Positions 8,379 through 16,551 of a stretch of DNA of 64,000 bases are shown in pieces. The position numbers and the translations under genes were made by a program. The stretch's first letter is position 1, and each line of letters begins with the position of its first letter. Source of the stretch: Sphingomonas sp. UV9 (GTDB lineage: Bacteria; Pseudomonadota; Alphaproteobacteria; Sphingomonadales; Sphingomonadaceae); assembly GCF_004101245.1 (NCBI RefSeq), contig NZ_SCIN01000004.1, positions 186,001 to 250,000 on the forward strand, read 5' to 3'. The notes beneath the pieces are model-generated. The model saw only the letters and a list, made by a program, of their open reading frames with translations. It did no database searches and was not told the origin of the DNA.

Positions 8379-9424
8379 TGGGCAAGGCACGCCGTATGGG
8401 CCGTCACGAGGCCGGCCGAGCCGGCGCGATCGTCGCGACGCCGGACAAGTCGACGTCGGTCGCAGCGTTCTCGTTCGGAGATCCGGAGCCGGTGAATAGC
8501 CGGCGCGAAATCCTCGATATGCTGGAATGCCCGCATAACGGCCGGTGGTTCGAACCACCGATCAGCGTCGAAGGCCTGGCCCGTTCGTTTCGCGCCAGTC
8601 CGCATCACAGCTCGGCTATCCTGCTGAAGCGCAATCTACTGGTGCGATCCTTCATGCCGACGCCGTGGCTGTCCCGTAGCGCGTTTGAAAAGCTGGTGTT
8701 CGATTACCTGGTGTTCGGTTTCGGCTTCGTTGAGCAGCGCCGCAGCGTTCTTGGCGGGCTGATGCGACTCGATCATTCCCTCGCGAAATTCACACGCCGC
8801 GGGATCGAAGGGGGCCGCTATTTCTTCGTGGAGAACCTGGCGACGGAATTCGAGTTCCGGCCGGGTAGCGTCATTCAGATCATGCAGCCCGACATCAACC
8901 AGGAGATTTACGGGGTGCCAGAGTATATCTCGGCGCTGCAATCGGCATTGCTCAATGAAGCGGCCACCCTGTTTCGCCGCAAATACTATCTGAACGGTAG
9001 TCACGCGGGCTTCATCTTACATGCAACCGGCGAATTCTCCGACGGCGACGTCAACGCGATCCGCGACGCGCTGAAGCGGTCGAAGGGGCCGGGTAACTTC
9101 CGCAACCTCTTCGTCCACCAGCCAGGTGGCAAGGATGGCGGGATCAAGATCCTGCCGATCGCACAGGTCGGCGCTAACGACGAGTTTATGGGGATCAAGA
9201 ACGCGACCCGCGACGACGTACTTGCAGCGCACCGCACGCCGCCTGTGCTGCTGGGGATTGTGCCGGCGCAGGGTTCGACGCTCGGCAAGCCGAGCGAGGC
9301 GGTCGATATGTTCTTCGAGCTGGAGATCGAACCGATCCAGGCGCGCCTTTTGGACATCAATGAGGTGGTAGGCGTCGAGGCGGTCGCATTTGCGCCGCGC
9401 AAGGCACCCGCACCAGTCAGCTAA
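8378..9424 (+). CDS. Q: P2-like portal protein gpQ
   Basis: A 348-residue portal protein of the PBSX/P2 type. Landmarks are CPHNGRWFEPPISVEGLAR near residue 50, FDYLVFGFGFVEQRR, and the C-terminal HRTPPVLLGIVP segment. It forms the dodecameric head-tail vertex through which gpP pumps DNA. Start ATG 8378 overlaps the gpP stop. In P2 this gene lies beside cos, so cos is expected just downstream. Confidence 0.95.
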   Translation: MGKARRMGRHEAGRAGAIVATPDKSTSVAAFSFGDPEPVNSRREILDMLECPHNGRWFEPPISVEGLARSFRASPHHSSAILLKRNLLVRSFMPTPWLSRSAFEKLVFDYLVFGFGFVEQRRSVLGGLMRLDHSLAKFTRRGIEGGRYFFVENLATEFEFRPGSVIQIMQPDINQEIYGVPEYISALQSALLNEAATLFRRKYYLNGSHAGFILHATGEFSDGDVNAIRDALKRSKGPGNFRNLFVHQPGGKDGGIKILPIAQVGANDEFMGIKNATRDDVLAAHRTPPVLLGIVPAQGSTLGKPSEAVDMFFELEIEPIQARLLDINEVVGVEAVAFAPRKAPAPVS

Positions 9425-9576
9425 GCTTTCACGTCCGGCATAGCCGGGCGGGGGATGTCGGGGTGCAACCCGGCAAACCGACGAGGATCACGCTCGCCAC
9501 GACCATTGGCCAACCGGCCGTCCCGCACCCGCGCTCATCGCGTGGGCGGGATCTCTACAAGGCGAGGAAATCCTAC
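9425..9576. other. intergenic region after portal gene; possible cos region
   Basis: 152 bases without a gene between Q and the methylase gene. It contains GC-rich inverted segments, including an imperfect hairpin around 9526-9554. By P2 synteny, cos should be near here or in the next gap, but I cannot identify the cut site by eye. Confidence 0.35.
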
Positions 9577-10383
9577 ATGTACACCCTTAATTCTGTGCAG
9601 CCTGTCGCACCCGCGGCGGGATATATTGGCGGCAAGCGCAATTTGGCGTCGCGCCTGGTCGCGATGATCGAGCGCGTCGACCATGACGGCTATGCCGAGC
9701 CCTTCGTTGGGATGGGTGGCGTCTTCCTTCGTCGCCGATCGCGGCCGAAGGTCGAGGTCATCAACGACGTGTCGGGCGATGTCGCGACGTTCTTCCGCGT
9801 GCTGCAGCGGCATTACCCATACATGCTCGACATGCTGCGCTTCCGCATGGCCAGCCGGTCCGAGTTCGAGCGGCTGAAGGCGACGCCGCCCGAGACGTTG
9901 ACCGACCTCGAACGCGCCTGCCGCTTTCTCTACCTTCAACGCCTGGCGTTCGGTGGCAAGGTGGCCGGTCGAAACTACGGAGTCCGGACCGACGCAGGAT
10001 CGCGGTTCAACGTATCGAAGCTGGAGCCTATGCTTGCGGACATTCACGAGCGCCTAGCGGGCGTTGTGATCGAGCAGCTCGGCTATGGCGAGTTCATCCG
10101 GCGGTACGATCGCGCCGGGATGCTGTTCTATCTCGATCCGCCCTACTGGGGTTGCGAGAAGGACTACGGCCAGGACGTGTTCGGCCGCGGCGACTTCGAC
10201 CATCTCGCGGCGCAGCTCGCCGGCATCAAGGGCAAGTTCCTGTTGTCGATCAACGATACGCCCGGCGTGCGTGCGACGTTCGCCGGGTTCCGTATGATCG
10301 AGGCCGATACAACGTACACAGTCGGCGCTGGGGCCGGCGTAAAGGCCGCTGAGCTTATTATCTCGAACTTCGACGCACGATGA
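9577..10383 (+). CDS. D12-class DNA N6-adenine methyltransferase (Dam-like)
   Basis: A 268-residue methylase. The SAM-binding motif AEPFVGMGG is near residue 40 and the catalytic DPPY motif is at residues 187-190, the order of the D12 (Dam) class. The N-terminal GYIGGKRNLA is the usual class motif. I chose ATG 9577 because GAGGAA precedes it and upstream codons lack similarity. It follows the portal gene in the same direction and has no adjacent restriction enzyme, so an orphan prophage methylase protecting phage DNA or tuning expression is likely. GATC is the expected target, by inference. Confidence 0.88.
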   Translation: MYTLNSVQPVAPAAGYIGGKRNLASRLVAMIERVDHDGYAEPFVGMGGVFLRRRSRPKVEVINDVSGDVATFFRVLQRHYPYMLDMLRFRMASRSEFERLKATPPETLTDLERACRFLYLQRLAFGGKVAGRNYGVRTDAGSRFNVSKLEPMLADIHERLAGVVIEQLGYGEFIRRYDRAGMLFYLDPPYWGCEKDYGQDVFGRGDFDHLAAQLAGIKGKFLLSINDTPGVRATFAGFRMIEADTTYTVGAGAGVKAAELIISNFDAR

Positions 10384-10677
10384 CGGCTGGGGCTGCCTCG
10401 TGCCGCCCCTAATCTGCCTTGGCGAAAGATTGGCTTACGAGGTGGTCAAACGAAATTCTTAAAATCTTCAATTTAGCGCAATCCCGCCAGCAGTGCGCGA
10501 TGGTGGCTACTTGCTCGTGTGGGCAACAGCGTAAGGGGTATCGCCCGGGCGCCACGCACCTTACAATGTCCTGGTACTACACGTTTCTACCGTGCGGTCG
10601 TACCTTCGTCTTGTTGTGGCGGCATCGATAAAATGTGATGTCGGTTTTGACCGACCTGTTTCGCTTAGGGGAAATTA
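10384..10677. other. 294-bp intergenic region upstream of the OLD-like gene
   Basis: No gene is supported. Base composition falls towards AT within it, marking the change from phage late genes to the transferred ATPase gene. It contains a 10-bp palindrome CGCCCGGGCG around 10540. AGGGGA lies before the next start codon. It is the second candidate location for cos. Confidence 0.4.
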
Positions 10678-12717
10678 ATGACCTTTACGATCGCCAACAA
10701 ACAAAGCTTTCGCGGTATTCCCCCGTTTCAGTCAAGAGTTATGAAGCCCCTTTCGGTTATCACTGGAATCAATGGAGTCGGTAAATCTAATCTGCTTGTT
10801 GGGCTTGCAGACGGGCGTATCGAATGCTCGTTATTCGGGGAGGCTTTATTTGCGGATATGGCTCTTCCCGAGGAAGAAGACATTCCGTTCCGGAACGAGG
10901 TTGTCCTTTTAACTGCCCGCGATACGCTGCCAGCGATGTTGTCCGTCACCTCCTCAGTCGGCATTGTAGATGTACGCTCAAAGCCGGTGGCGGGAGGTGC
11001 GGTATTTGATAATGCGGCCCATTTCTCTACAGGAAGGCAGTCCCTGCTCGCAGAGCACTTGGATCACCTCAGATCAATAATTCCTATTAAAGAACTGGTG
11101 CCGGATCCCTCAGATGACTGGGAAGCCGATGTTTGGGCAAATGGGCCAGACGCCTTGATATTGGCAGCTGCGAATGCAGGTCTTGTTATTAACGAAGAGG
11201 AGGTGAGGCGGTGCTTTAATATAGCCGAGCAGCAGCTAGAATTTATAAATTGCGAAAGCGCGTTGGGTCAACTCGCTTTCCAAGTACATAGCCTATCTGA
11301 CAAAACGGGAAAGCCCAAGCTCGCGATATCCCCGGCTGCCCTGTCGAGGTTCTGCAACCAGTTGGTAATGGACCGGTTTAATTCTAACGTATCACAGGCT
11401 TTCTCTTCTTATATACAGCGATATCATCAAAACATCAGTGCCATAGCGCAAGGAATTTATTTAGGTACCCCCTTGGGTTTGGATCTTGATCAGTTTGCCA
11501 AGGTAAACGGTCCGCCACCTTGGAATTTAGTAAACGATGCTTTGTTAGTAATGGGATTAAATTACGAGGTTGTTGAACCTGATTTGTTCGATAACAACGT
11601 CCGCTTTTCTTTAAGGCGTAAGGCAGACGGAAAGGATGTCCGTCTTTTTGATCTATCCTCAGGCGAGCAGGTACTTTTACGTTTCGCCCTGTCTACATAC
11701 CAGTTCGACGAAGCAAATCTGGTGTTAACGATTCCGAAGCTGCTATTGCTAGACGAGGTTGATGCCTCCCTTCATCCGGCTTTTGTTGCTCGTTGGATCA
11801 AATCCATCATAGGCCTCGCGGAGAGCGAGGGTATAAGTATTATCTTGACTACGCACTCACCTACAACGGTTGCATTGGCGCCAGAGGGTAGTGTCTTCGA
11901 GATGGCACAGGCAGATCCAACTCCTCGTAGTGTTACACGGCAGCATGCGATCGATCGTCTAACTTTCGGGCTACCGGCGTTGACGATCGACTCTAGCGCT
12001 CGCCGACAGATATTCGTGGAGAGTAGTAATGACGCGCGCTGGTATGATGCGTTGGTCGGCCAGCTGAAGGGTAGAGTCGATTTTAAACGCGGTCTTGGTT
12101 TTGTATCTGCGCGCAAAGAAAAGCCCACTGGTCAAGGAGGTGACGATGCCGGGGGGTGTTCCCTAGCACGCAGCGTCGTCGAGAATCTTGTGGAGCGGGG
12201 CGTACCATCTTTATTCGGTCTGCTCGACTGGGATAATGGCCGCAACTTGCCGGATAAGCGCATTGTCATCTTAGGAATCGGTACTCACTACGCGATTGAG
12301 AACGTCCTTCTGGACCCATTACTCATCGGCGCTGTGCTCGTGCGCGGGCAGGCGTCTGCGTATGATTATCCTATTGGGCTTAGTGATTTACTGTCGAAAA
12401 GCCCAAAGACTCTTCAGAAGCTTATCGATTTCGTTGCATCCAAAGTGCCTTTTGCACAGGAAGACGATCGGTTGATGGTTGCCAGTCGATATTTCGGAGG
12501 GCTTGAGCTTCGTGTACCGGCAGGTTTTCAAACCATGAAAGGGCATGAGCTTGAAAAACTCGTTTGCAGTCATTTGCATCCCCTCAGTAGATGGTCAGGA
12601 AAAGGTAGGCTCCTCGATACAATCATCAGTGAAGTAATCGGTCTTGATCTTGATCTATGCCCGCTTCCAATTGTTGACGCTCTTACGACGCTATCTAATT
12701 CGGAATTTGTGGATTGA
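10678..12717 (+). CDS. OLD-like AAA ATPase with C-terminal TOPRIM-type domain, probable phage defence
   Basis: A 679-residue protein. Walker A GINGVGKSN is at residues 30-38, an ABC-type signature LSSGEQ near 325, Walker B LLLLDEVDASLHP near 356 and a TTHSPTT switch near 390. The C-terminal third has an acidic Glu (FVESSNDARWY, about 445) and a DWDNG pair (about 515), the residue pattern of TOPRIM / DUF4435-like domains in OLD nucleases. The DNA is clearly more AT-rich than the phage genes. It lies where P2 carries 'old', which excludes other phages. The TOPRIM subtype is uncertain. Confidence 0.75.
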   Translation: MTFTIANKQSFRGIPPFQSRVMKPLSVITGINGVGKSNLLVGLADGRIECSLFGEALFADMALPEEEDIPFRNEVVLLTARDTLPAMLSVTSSVGIVDVRSKPVAGGAVFDNAAHFSTGRQSLLAEHLDHLRSIIPIKELVPDPSDDWEADVWANGPDALILAAANAGLVINEEEVRRCFNIAEQQLEFINCESALGQLAFQVHSLSDKTGKPKLAISPAALSRFCNQLVMDRFNSNVSQAFSSYIQRYHQNISAIAQGIYLGTPLGLDLDQFAKVNGPPPWNLVNDALLVMGLNYEVVEPDLFDNNVRFSLRRKADGKDVRLFDLSSGEQVLLRFALSTYQFDEANLVLTIPKLLLLDEVDASLHPAFVARWIKSIIGLAESEGISIILTTHSPTTVALAPEGSVFEMAQADPTPRSVTRQHAIDRLTFGLPALTIDSSARRQIFVESSNDARWYDALVGQLKGRVDFKRGLGFVSARKEKPTGQGGDDAGGCSLARSVVENLVERGVPSLFGLLDWDNGRNLPDKRIVILGIGTHYAIENVLLDPLLIGAVLVRGQASAYDYPIGLSDLLSKSPKTLQKLIDFVASKVPFAQEDDRLMVASRYFGGLELRVPAGFQTMKGHELEKLVCSHLHPLSRWSGKGRLLDTIISEVIGLDLDLCPLPIVDALTTLSNSEFVD

Positions 12718-12864
12718 GTTGCCTCATATGAAATCTCTACGGAATGAGAGAACGGCGGGTGTCATACTCTGTCTTAAGCCGTGAAACGTCAAAATCTATC
12801 ATTCAGCGTTAGTAGATTGCTGGTCATGGACGATGTCAACATGAGGGGCCGTCCGACGTGCCCC

Positions 12865-13158
12865 CTACCCTCGGAGCCTTCGCTCGAAGCGCTTCCAGTG
12901 TCGTTCGTCACGACCGTATAAAGGGAAGGATGGCGGCAGCGGCGTTGGCACGATTCGGTTCGGCCTGCCTCCACATTTCGAACAGCGTAGGTATCGTGGC
13001 AGGTTCTCTACCATGCTGTTCACCCGCTTGAGGAAACACCAGCGGGCGAGAATATCTCGATGCACGACGCCTTTGCGTCCGCAACGGCCACATACAGCGC
13101 CGACATTCGCTTCATGCTTCGCGAAGTCGCCCAACGTCCTGAAACGCGCGTTGCCCAT
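12865..13158 (-). CDS. small zinc-ribbon protein
   Basis: A 97-residue basic protein with two cysteine pairs (CGRCG at about residues 22-26 and CSKCG at 59-63), a pattern that binds one structural zinc. A basic linker and C-terminus (ERHWKRFERRLRG) suggest nucleic-acid contact. No clear ribosome site precedes the ATG. It may belong to the same leftward transcript as the two tiny genes upstream of it. Function is unknown. Confidence 0.6.
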   Translation of the reverse strand: MGNARFRTLGDFAKHEANVGAVCGRCGRKGVVHRDILARWCFLKRVNSMVENLPRYLRCSKCGGRPNRIVPTPLPPSFPLYGRDERHWKRFERRLRG

Positions 13159-13161
13159 AGA

Positions 13162-13353
13162 TCACCAAGGCAGCGGGATCTGTATCGCTTCGGCGGCTAC
13201 CGGTTGAAATAGACCGCTATAAATATGTTGCGCGACCTGGAGTTGGGCAGCAGCACGCAGGTTTTCCCCCGGCGCGGCAAGGCCGATCAGCGCCCAGGCG
13301 GGGGCGTCCTTAATCAGCGACGCAATCCGCTCCGCAGTGATCATGCCACCCAT
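13162..13353 (-). CDS. tiny protein of a duplicated pair (DUF6771-like), copy 1
   Basis: A 63-residue protein with the core ITAERIASLIKDAPAWALIG, which matches a second copy in this window (29663-29884, ITAERIADLIEQAPGWALVA). I associate this pattern, from memory, with DUF6771 of sphingomonads. The start ATG 13353 overlaps the stop of the partner gene (TGATG), so it is translated by coupling. Function is unknown. Confidence 0.65.
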   Translation of the reverse strand: MGGMITAERIASLIKDAPAWALIGLAAPGENLRAAAQLQVAQHIYSGLFQPVAAEAIQIPLPW

Positions 13354-13574
13354 CAAAGGTAGTTGGTTGAGTAGGTCGCGTGCGGTGACAGGCCGCGACG
13401 CGCGAACTCCGCCTCGATCGGCGCGAGCAGCGAGGCCGGCCCATCCTCCATCGCTTGGAAGTAGATCGTCTGCATCTCGCATGGCCGGATGTCGGGCAGG
13501 ATTTCTGCGATGAGACTGTGCGTCTGACTGAAGGGCTGTGCGCTGTGGCGCATCGACTCGGGTGCGTGTTCCAT
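13353..13574 (-). CDS. tiny partner protein of the duplicated pair, copy 1
   Basis: A 73-residue acidic protein beginning MEHAPESMRHSAQPFSQTH. It is about two-thirds identical to the product of 29451-29663 (shared IEAEFA-RGLSPHA, MEDGP-SLLAP). No known domain is recognised. In both copies it is followed, with the same TGATG overlap, by the ITAERIA gene, so the two act as a conserved cassette. An in-frame upstream extension is not shared with the other copy, so ATG 13574 is preferred. Confidence 0.65.
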   Translation of the reverse strand: MEHAPESMRHSAQPFSQTHSLIAEILPDIRPCEMQTIYFQAMEDGPASLLAPIEAEFARRGLSPHATYSTNYL

Positions 13575-13945
13575 GCCAAAGCTATAGCGGAACAGATGGG
13601 GAACGCAAAGCGCGGGTGGTCGGCAGGTGCGCAATAAAATTACGCGAAAGAAAATTATGAGATGATCGACGCCCGCTTCGCCGCTCTCGGGCTCGCTACC
13701 CCGCGAAACACGCTATTCCCCCCGCCTCGCCCGCGGTCTTTTTAACTCGCGAAAGGTGCAGTCGAACAACCGGTGGAAAGCCCTCCACGGCCCTACGGGG
13801 GATATTACGTACGCTGCGGATTTACCGGGTGCGATCTGGTGCAGCACCGGTGGAATTGTTGAACGCCAGGAGCAGCGTCTTGGCGTGGGGTATTCTGTTA
13901 CAAACCGATAGCTTTGCAGGACGCCAGATCAAGAAATCGGGGTGA
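13575..13945. other. intergenic region upstream of the tiny gene pair
   Basis: 371 bases with no supported gene. A CG-rich stretch followed by TTTTT (about 13735-13743) could end a transcript. The rest shows no recognisable structure. It separates the tiny pair from the metallopeptidase gene; both are transcribed leftward. Confidence 0.4.
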
Positions 13946-15115
13946 TTAACCGAGCCTATCATTGTCGGGAAATGCGGGGTGTCTAGCGGGGGTCGCGAGA
14001 GGGATCATAGGCCCTCGCTTCGCCTCATTAAGTTCAGAATGGATTCTTGACCAAGTTTCGGACCATATCTCCGTACGTTGCGCAAGTGCGTGACCGAACA
14101 CCTCTGGGTCGCCGATTTGGGCAACGTTAGCCGCCCACTTAGGTTCACCGGGGGTTGCAAAAGTCGCTTTCACAGTCATCAGAAATTGCTCGATGCTGGA
14201 ATGCAATATGTCCTGAAACTGTTCCTCAGTTCCGCCGGTGCGAAAGGCTAAGGTTTGAGCGATCATTGCCGCAGCGCCCGCCGCGCGGAACGCAGGGTGT
14301 GGATGAACTTTGGGTGTCGGGTCGCTTGCCGACTGATACGAATTAACGGAAAAAAAGAGGCTGCATATTGCTGAACTAAAAAACGCTATAGCTATCGCGT
14401 CATTCAACGATCCAATTTGGTTTGTTTCAGGGATCAGCAAGGCGGATCGCCCGTCAACCAAATAATCGGTGGACTCAATAGCGCGTTTAAGAATGTGCTC
14501 CTGAGCAAAACTGTCCGCGTCCCATTCAAGCGTCTCTCGATCGTAATTTCCCGCAGTTTGCGTGATGTCACTATCAAGCTCTACTATCGTAGATATTCCC
14601 ATCGTCCGATTTACGTAGCTCGTGTGGCCGTTAAATATATGGGCGAACTCATGAGCCATAATGAATAGATTCGCATACTCGGCGAGCTTTAGTGCCAAAA
14701 ACTCACGTTTGCTGTCAGCTAACGGTGGGACATCCCAGACGTTCACGGCGCCCAGAAAATCATTCAAACTTCCAGGAACGATGATTGGCGTTAGATCCAC
14801 ATCGTCCGAACGAATATCAGGCAAAATTATCCCTTGCGAAATTAATGCCCTCGCAAGCTTCAAAATCAACAATGGTACGTCACGATATAGTACAATGGCG
14901 TCTGCTTCAGCATAGGTCCCGGCAAACGCTCCGAAGCCAGTTTCATCGACAACGTGAACGTCCAGTATCATCGGATTTCCGTCTCGACGACCCACGCTTA
15001 AAGCATGACTGAATTGAAAATAGAAATTGTAGATAGGCTCTGACAGGGAAGGAATATCTTCCCATCTAACCGTCGAGTAACCCTTGGAGGCGGCATAATC
15101 GGAAAAAGTCTGCAT
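13946..15115 (-). CDS. HExxH zinc metallopeptidase, possibly Lit-like (peptidase U49)
   Basis: A 389-residue protein with a zinc-protease signature: HEFAH at residues 155-159 with NGH downstream, and a candidate third ligand in LEWDADSFAQEH (about 196-207). No signal peptide is seen, so it acts in the cytoplasm. The HExxH plus distal acidic arrangement in an AT-rich accessory gene recalls Lit, which cleaves EF-Tu during T4 infection, but the match is by pattern only. AAGGGG precedes ATG 15115. It could also be an unrelated regulatory protease. Confidence 0.6.
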   Translation of the reverse strand: MQTFSDYAASKGYSTVRWEDIPSLSEPIYNFYFQFSHALSVGRRDGNPMILDVHVVDETGFGAFAGTYAEADAIVLYRDVPLLILKLARALISQGIILPDIRSDDVDLTPIIVPGSLNDFLGAVNVWDVPPLADSKREFLALKLAEYANLFIMAHEFAHIFNGHTSYVNRTMGISTIVELDSDITQTAGNYDRETLEWDADSFAQEHILKRAIESTDYLVDGRSALLIPETNQIGSLNDAIAIAFFSSAICSLFFSVNSYQSASDPTPKVHPHPAFRAAGAAAMIAQTLAFRTGGTEEQFQDILHSSIEQFLMTVKATFATPGEPKWAANVAQIGDPEVFGHALAQRTEIWSETWSRIHSELNEAKRGPMIPLATPARHPAFPDNDRLG

Positions 15116-15448
15116 AAAAATTAACCCCTTGGCGATGCCGCCCGACGATCAATTAGTCGCACTTGCAGAAATTTACCGTGTAGTTTTTTTACTAGGTTCG
15201 GCCGTACACGCGATGTTCGGTTTGCGATCCCAACTCGGGGCCAGAACCTTTTTCCGCGCTTCCATATTTTTAACATCGATGACGTGATGCAACCGAAATT
15301 GCGCATCCTCCCCAGGATGCACGGGACGGCGCAAGCCGGCACGCTCACCAGCGGTCGCTAAATGCTGAACCCGTTGGGTTCGGGGCCTCGGGGGCTTGGT
15401 GGAGCTTCAAACTGCGCACGCCATAGGCGTTCCTTTTATATTTAGATC
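15116..15448. repeat. intergenic region; its right end recurs at 63911-64000
   Basis: No gene is supported. The stretch from about 15389 (GGGGGCTTGGTGGAGC) through the 3' end of the replication gene recurs near the right end of the window (from 63911), so the replication gene has been copied together with its downstream flank. Confidence 0.55.
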
Positions 15449-16192
15449 TTACAGGGCCTCTGTGTGACCGCTCGGCGGATTTGCACTATCAACAACAGCG
15501 CGGACGCGCGCGAGGATGGCGCGCAGCTCGGGGCTCTGGACTTCGGCGATCACGTCGTCGACCGTCGCAGCGTCCAGCTTTTTTTGGCGCGCGAGCTTCT
15601 CGGCAACAGCGCGGACGAACTCGCTCGGCTTGCGGAGGATCCGGCGCACGCATTCGCGCACCGTTGGCGGCTGTAGCAGGATGAAGGCGTTGGAGATTTG
15701 CTCGCTCTGTTGTTCGTCAGGCAAGGCGTTCTCGATCGGCACGCAGCGGCGGATCCAGTCAAGAAAGCCACAAGCCTTCAGTCGATCGAGCGCCTCACCG
15801 ACAGCGCTACGCGACCGGTGTATCTTGTCCGCGATCCACTGATAGGTCGGATCTAGCCGGCCGTCCTTCCGGCCGCGCAGGCGAAGCAGGCAGCGCAGCA
15901 CTTCGAGGCCGACCGCGCCCAGGGCGCCGTTGCGCTTTCCCGGTAGCTTGGTCTCATGGTCGAACGCCTCGGCCGCGCGCATCCGCGCATTGTGTTCGGT
16001 CTTCGGAAACGTGTTGTGCGTGCGCCAGAGGGACCCCTCGGACCCACCGGCATTGTGGCTGTTGCGGCGCACTGGCGAGTTTGAGCGTGCGCGGTCGCGG
16101 ATGCCGGTGGTGACTTCGCTAAACGAGCGGGCGATGTTGCTCGTGCCGGAAGGAGCGCGGGGGGAAGTGGCGGCGGGCAGTGAATTCGACAT
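15449..16192 (-). CDS. replication-initiation-type winged-helix protein (complete copy)
   Basis: A 247-residue protein. The middle (residues 95-145, VLRCLLRLRGRKDGRLDPTY then IADKIHRSRSAVGEALDRLK) reads as a winged helix-turn-helix. I associate this family with 'replication protein A'-type genes of alphaproteobacterial plasmids and phages. The C-terminal half is helical and charged. Two more copies exist in the window: a broken one at 55494-55905 and one cut by the window end at 63948. It is the last gene before the tRNA-derived repeat at 16394. The role in replication is an inference. Confidence 0.6.
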   Translation of the reverse strand: MSNSLPAATSPRAPSGTSNIARSFSEVTTGIRDRARSNSPVRRNSHNAGGSEGSLWRTHNTFPKTEHNARMRAAEAFDHETKLPGKRNGALGAVGLEVLRCLLRLRGRKDGRLDPTYQWIADKIHRSRSAVGEALDRLKACGFLDWIRRCVPIENALPDEQQSEQISNAFILLQPPTVRECVRRILRKPSEFVRAVAEKLARQKKLDAATVDDVIAEVQSPELRAILARVRAVVDSANPPSGHTEAL

Positions 16193-16393
16193 CGTGTCGG
16201 CTCCCGAAGGAAGTCGATGGCAGGCAATCGGCCAGCGCTGGGGCTGGGATTGCGGGGCTCGATGTCGATGGTTTCGCCTCCGGTGCGTTTCCGGTGCAGT
16301 CCGTTTTTGATAACGGATTCCTGCGGGGCTAGAAGGTGCGGGGCTCTAGAGTTTCCCCAGCAAGAACGTTAGAAGTCCGGGCTAAAGGCTTCG

Positions 16394-16438
16394 TTCGTAA
16401 TGCGGGGGTCACAGGTTCGAGTCCTGTAAGCGGCACCA
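16394..16438 (+). repeat. 45-bp tRNA-Thr(CGT) 3'-end copy, attachment-site core (left)
   Basis: The 45 bases run from the anticodon loop (TTCGTAA, anticodon CGT) through the anticodon 3' stem TGCGG, a complete T arm (ACAGG-TTCGAGT-CCTGT) and the acceptor 3' strand with CCA. The 5' half of a tRNA is absent, since the preceding bases cannot pair as an anticodon stem. The same 45 bases recur exactly at 36640-36684. This is what tRNA-targeting integrases leave at an element end. Confidence 0.85.
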
Positions 16439-16551
16439 CCCTTCTTTAAGTTACATAACGTTGGTCAGCAGTATGTTTCCTACTGGAAGCGGCTTAGCTA
16501 GGCTATTCGTTTGGGTCCTACGTGGGGCGCTTTGGGTAGGAGGTTGTGGCT

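Noticed and set aside
16371..16440. Complete tRNA gene at the left attachment core
   Set aside because: Bases before TTCGTAA cannot pair with TGCGG, and there is no D arm or acceptor 5' strand, so only the 3' part is present. The same holds at 36640.
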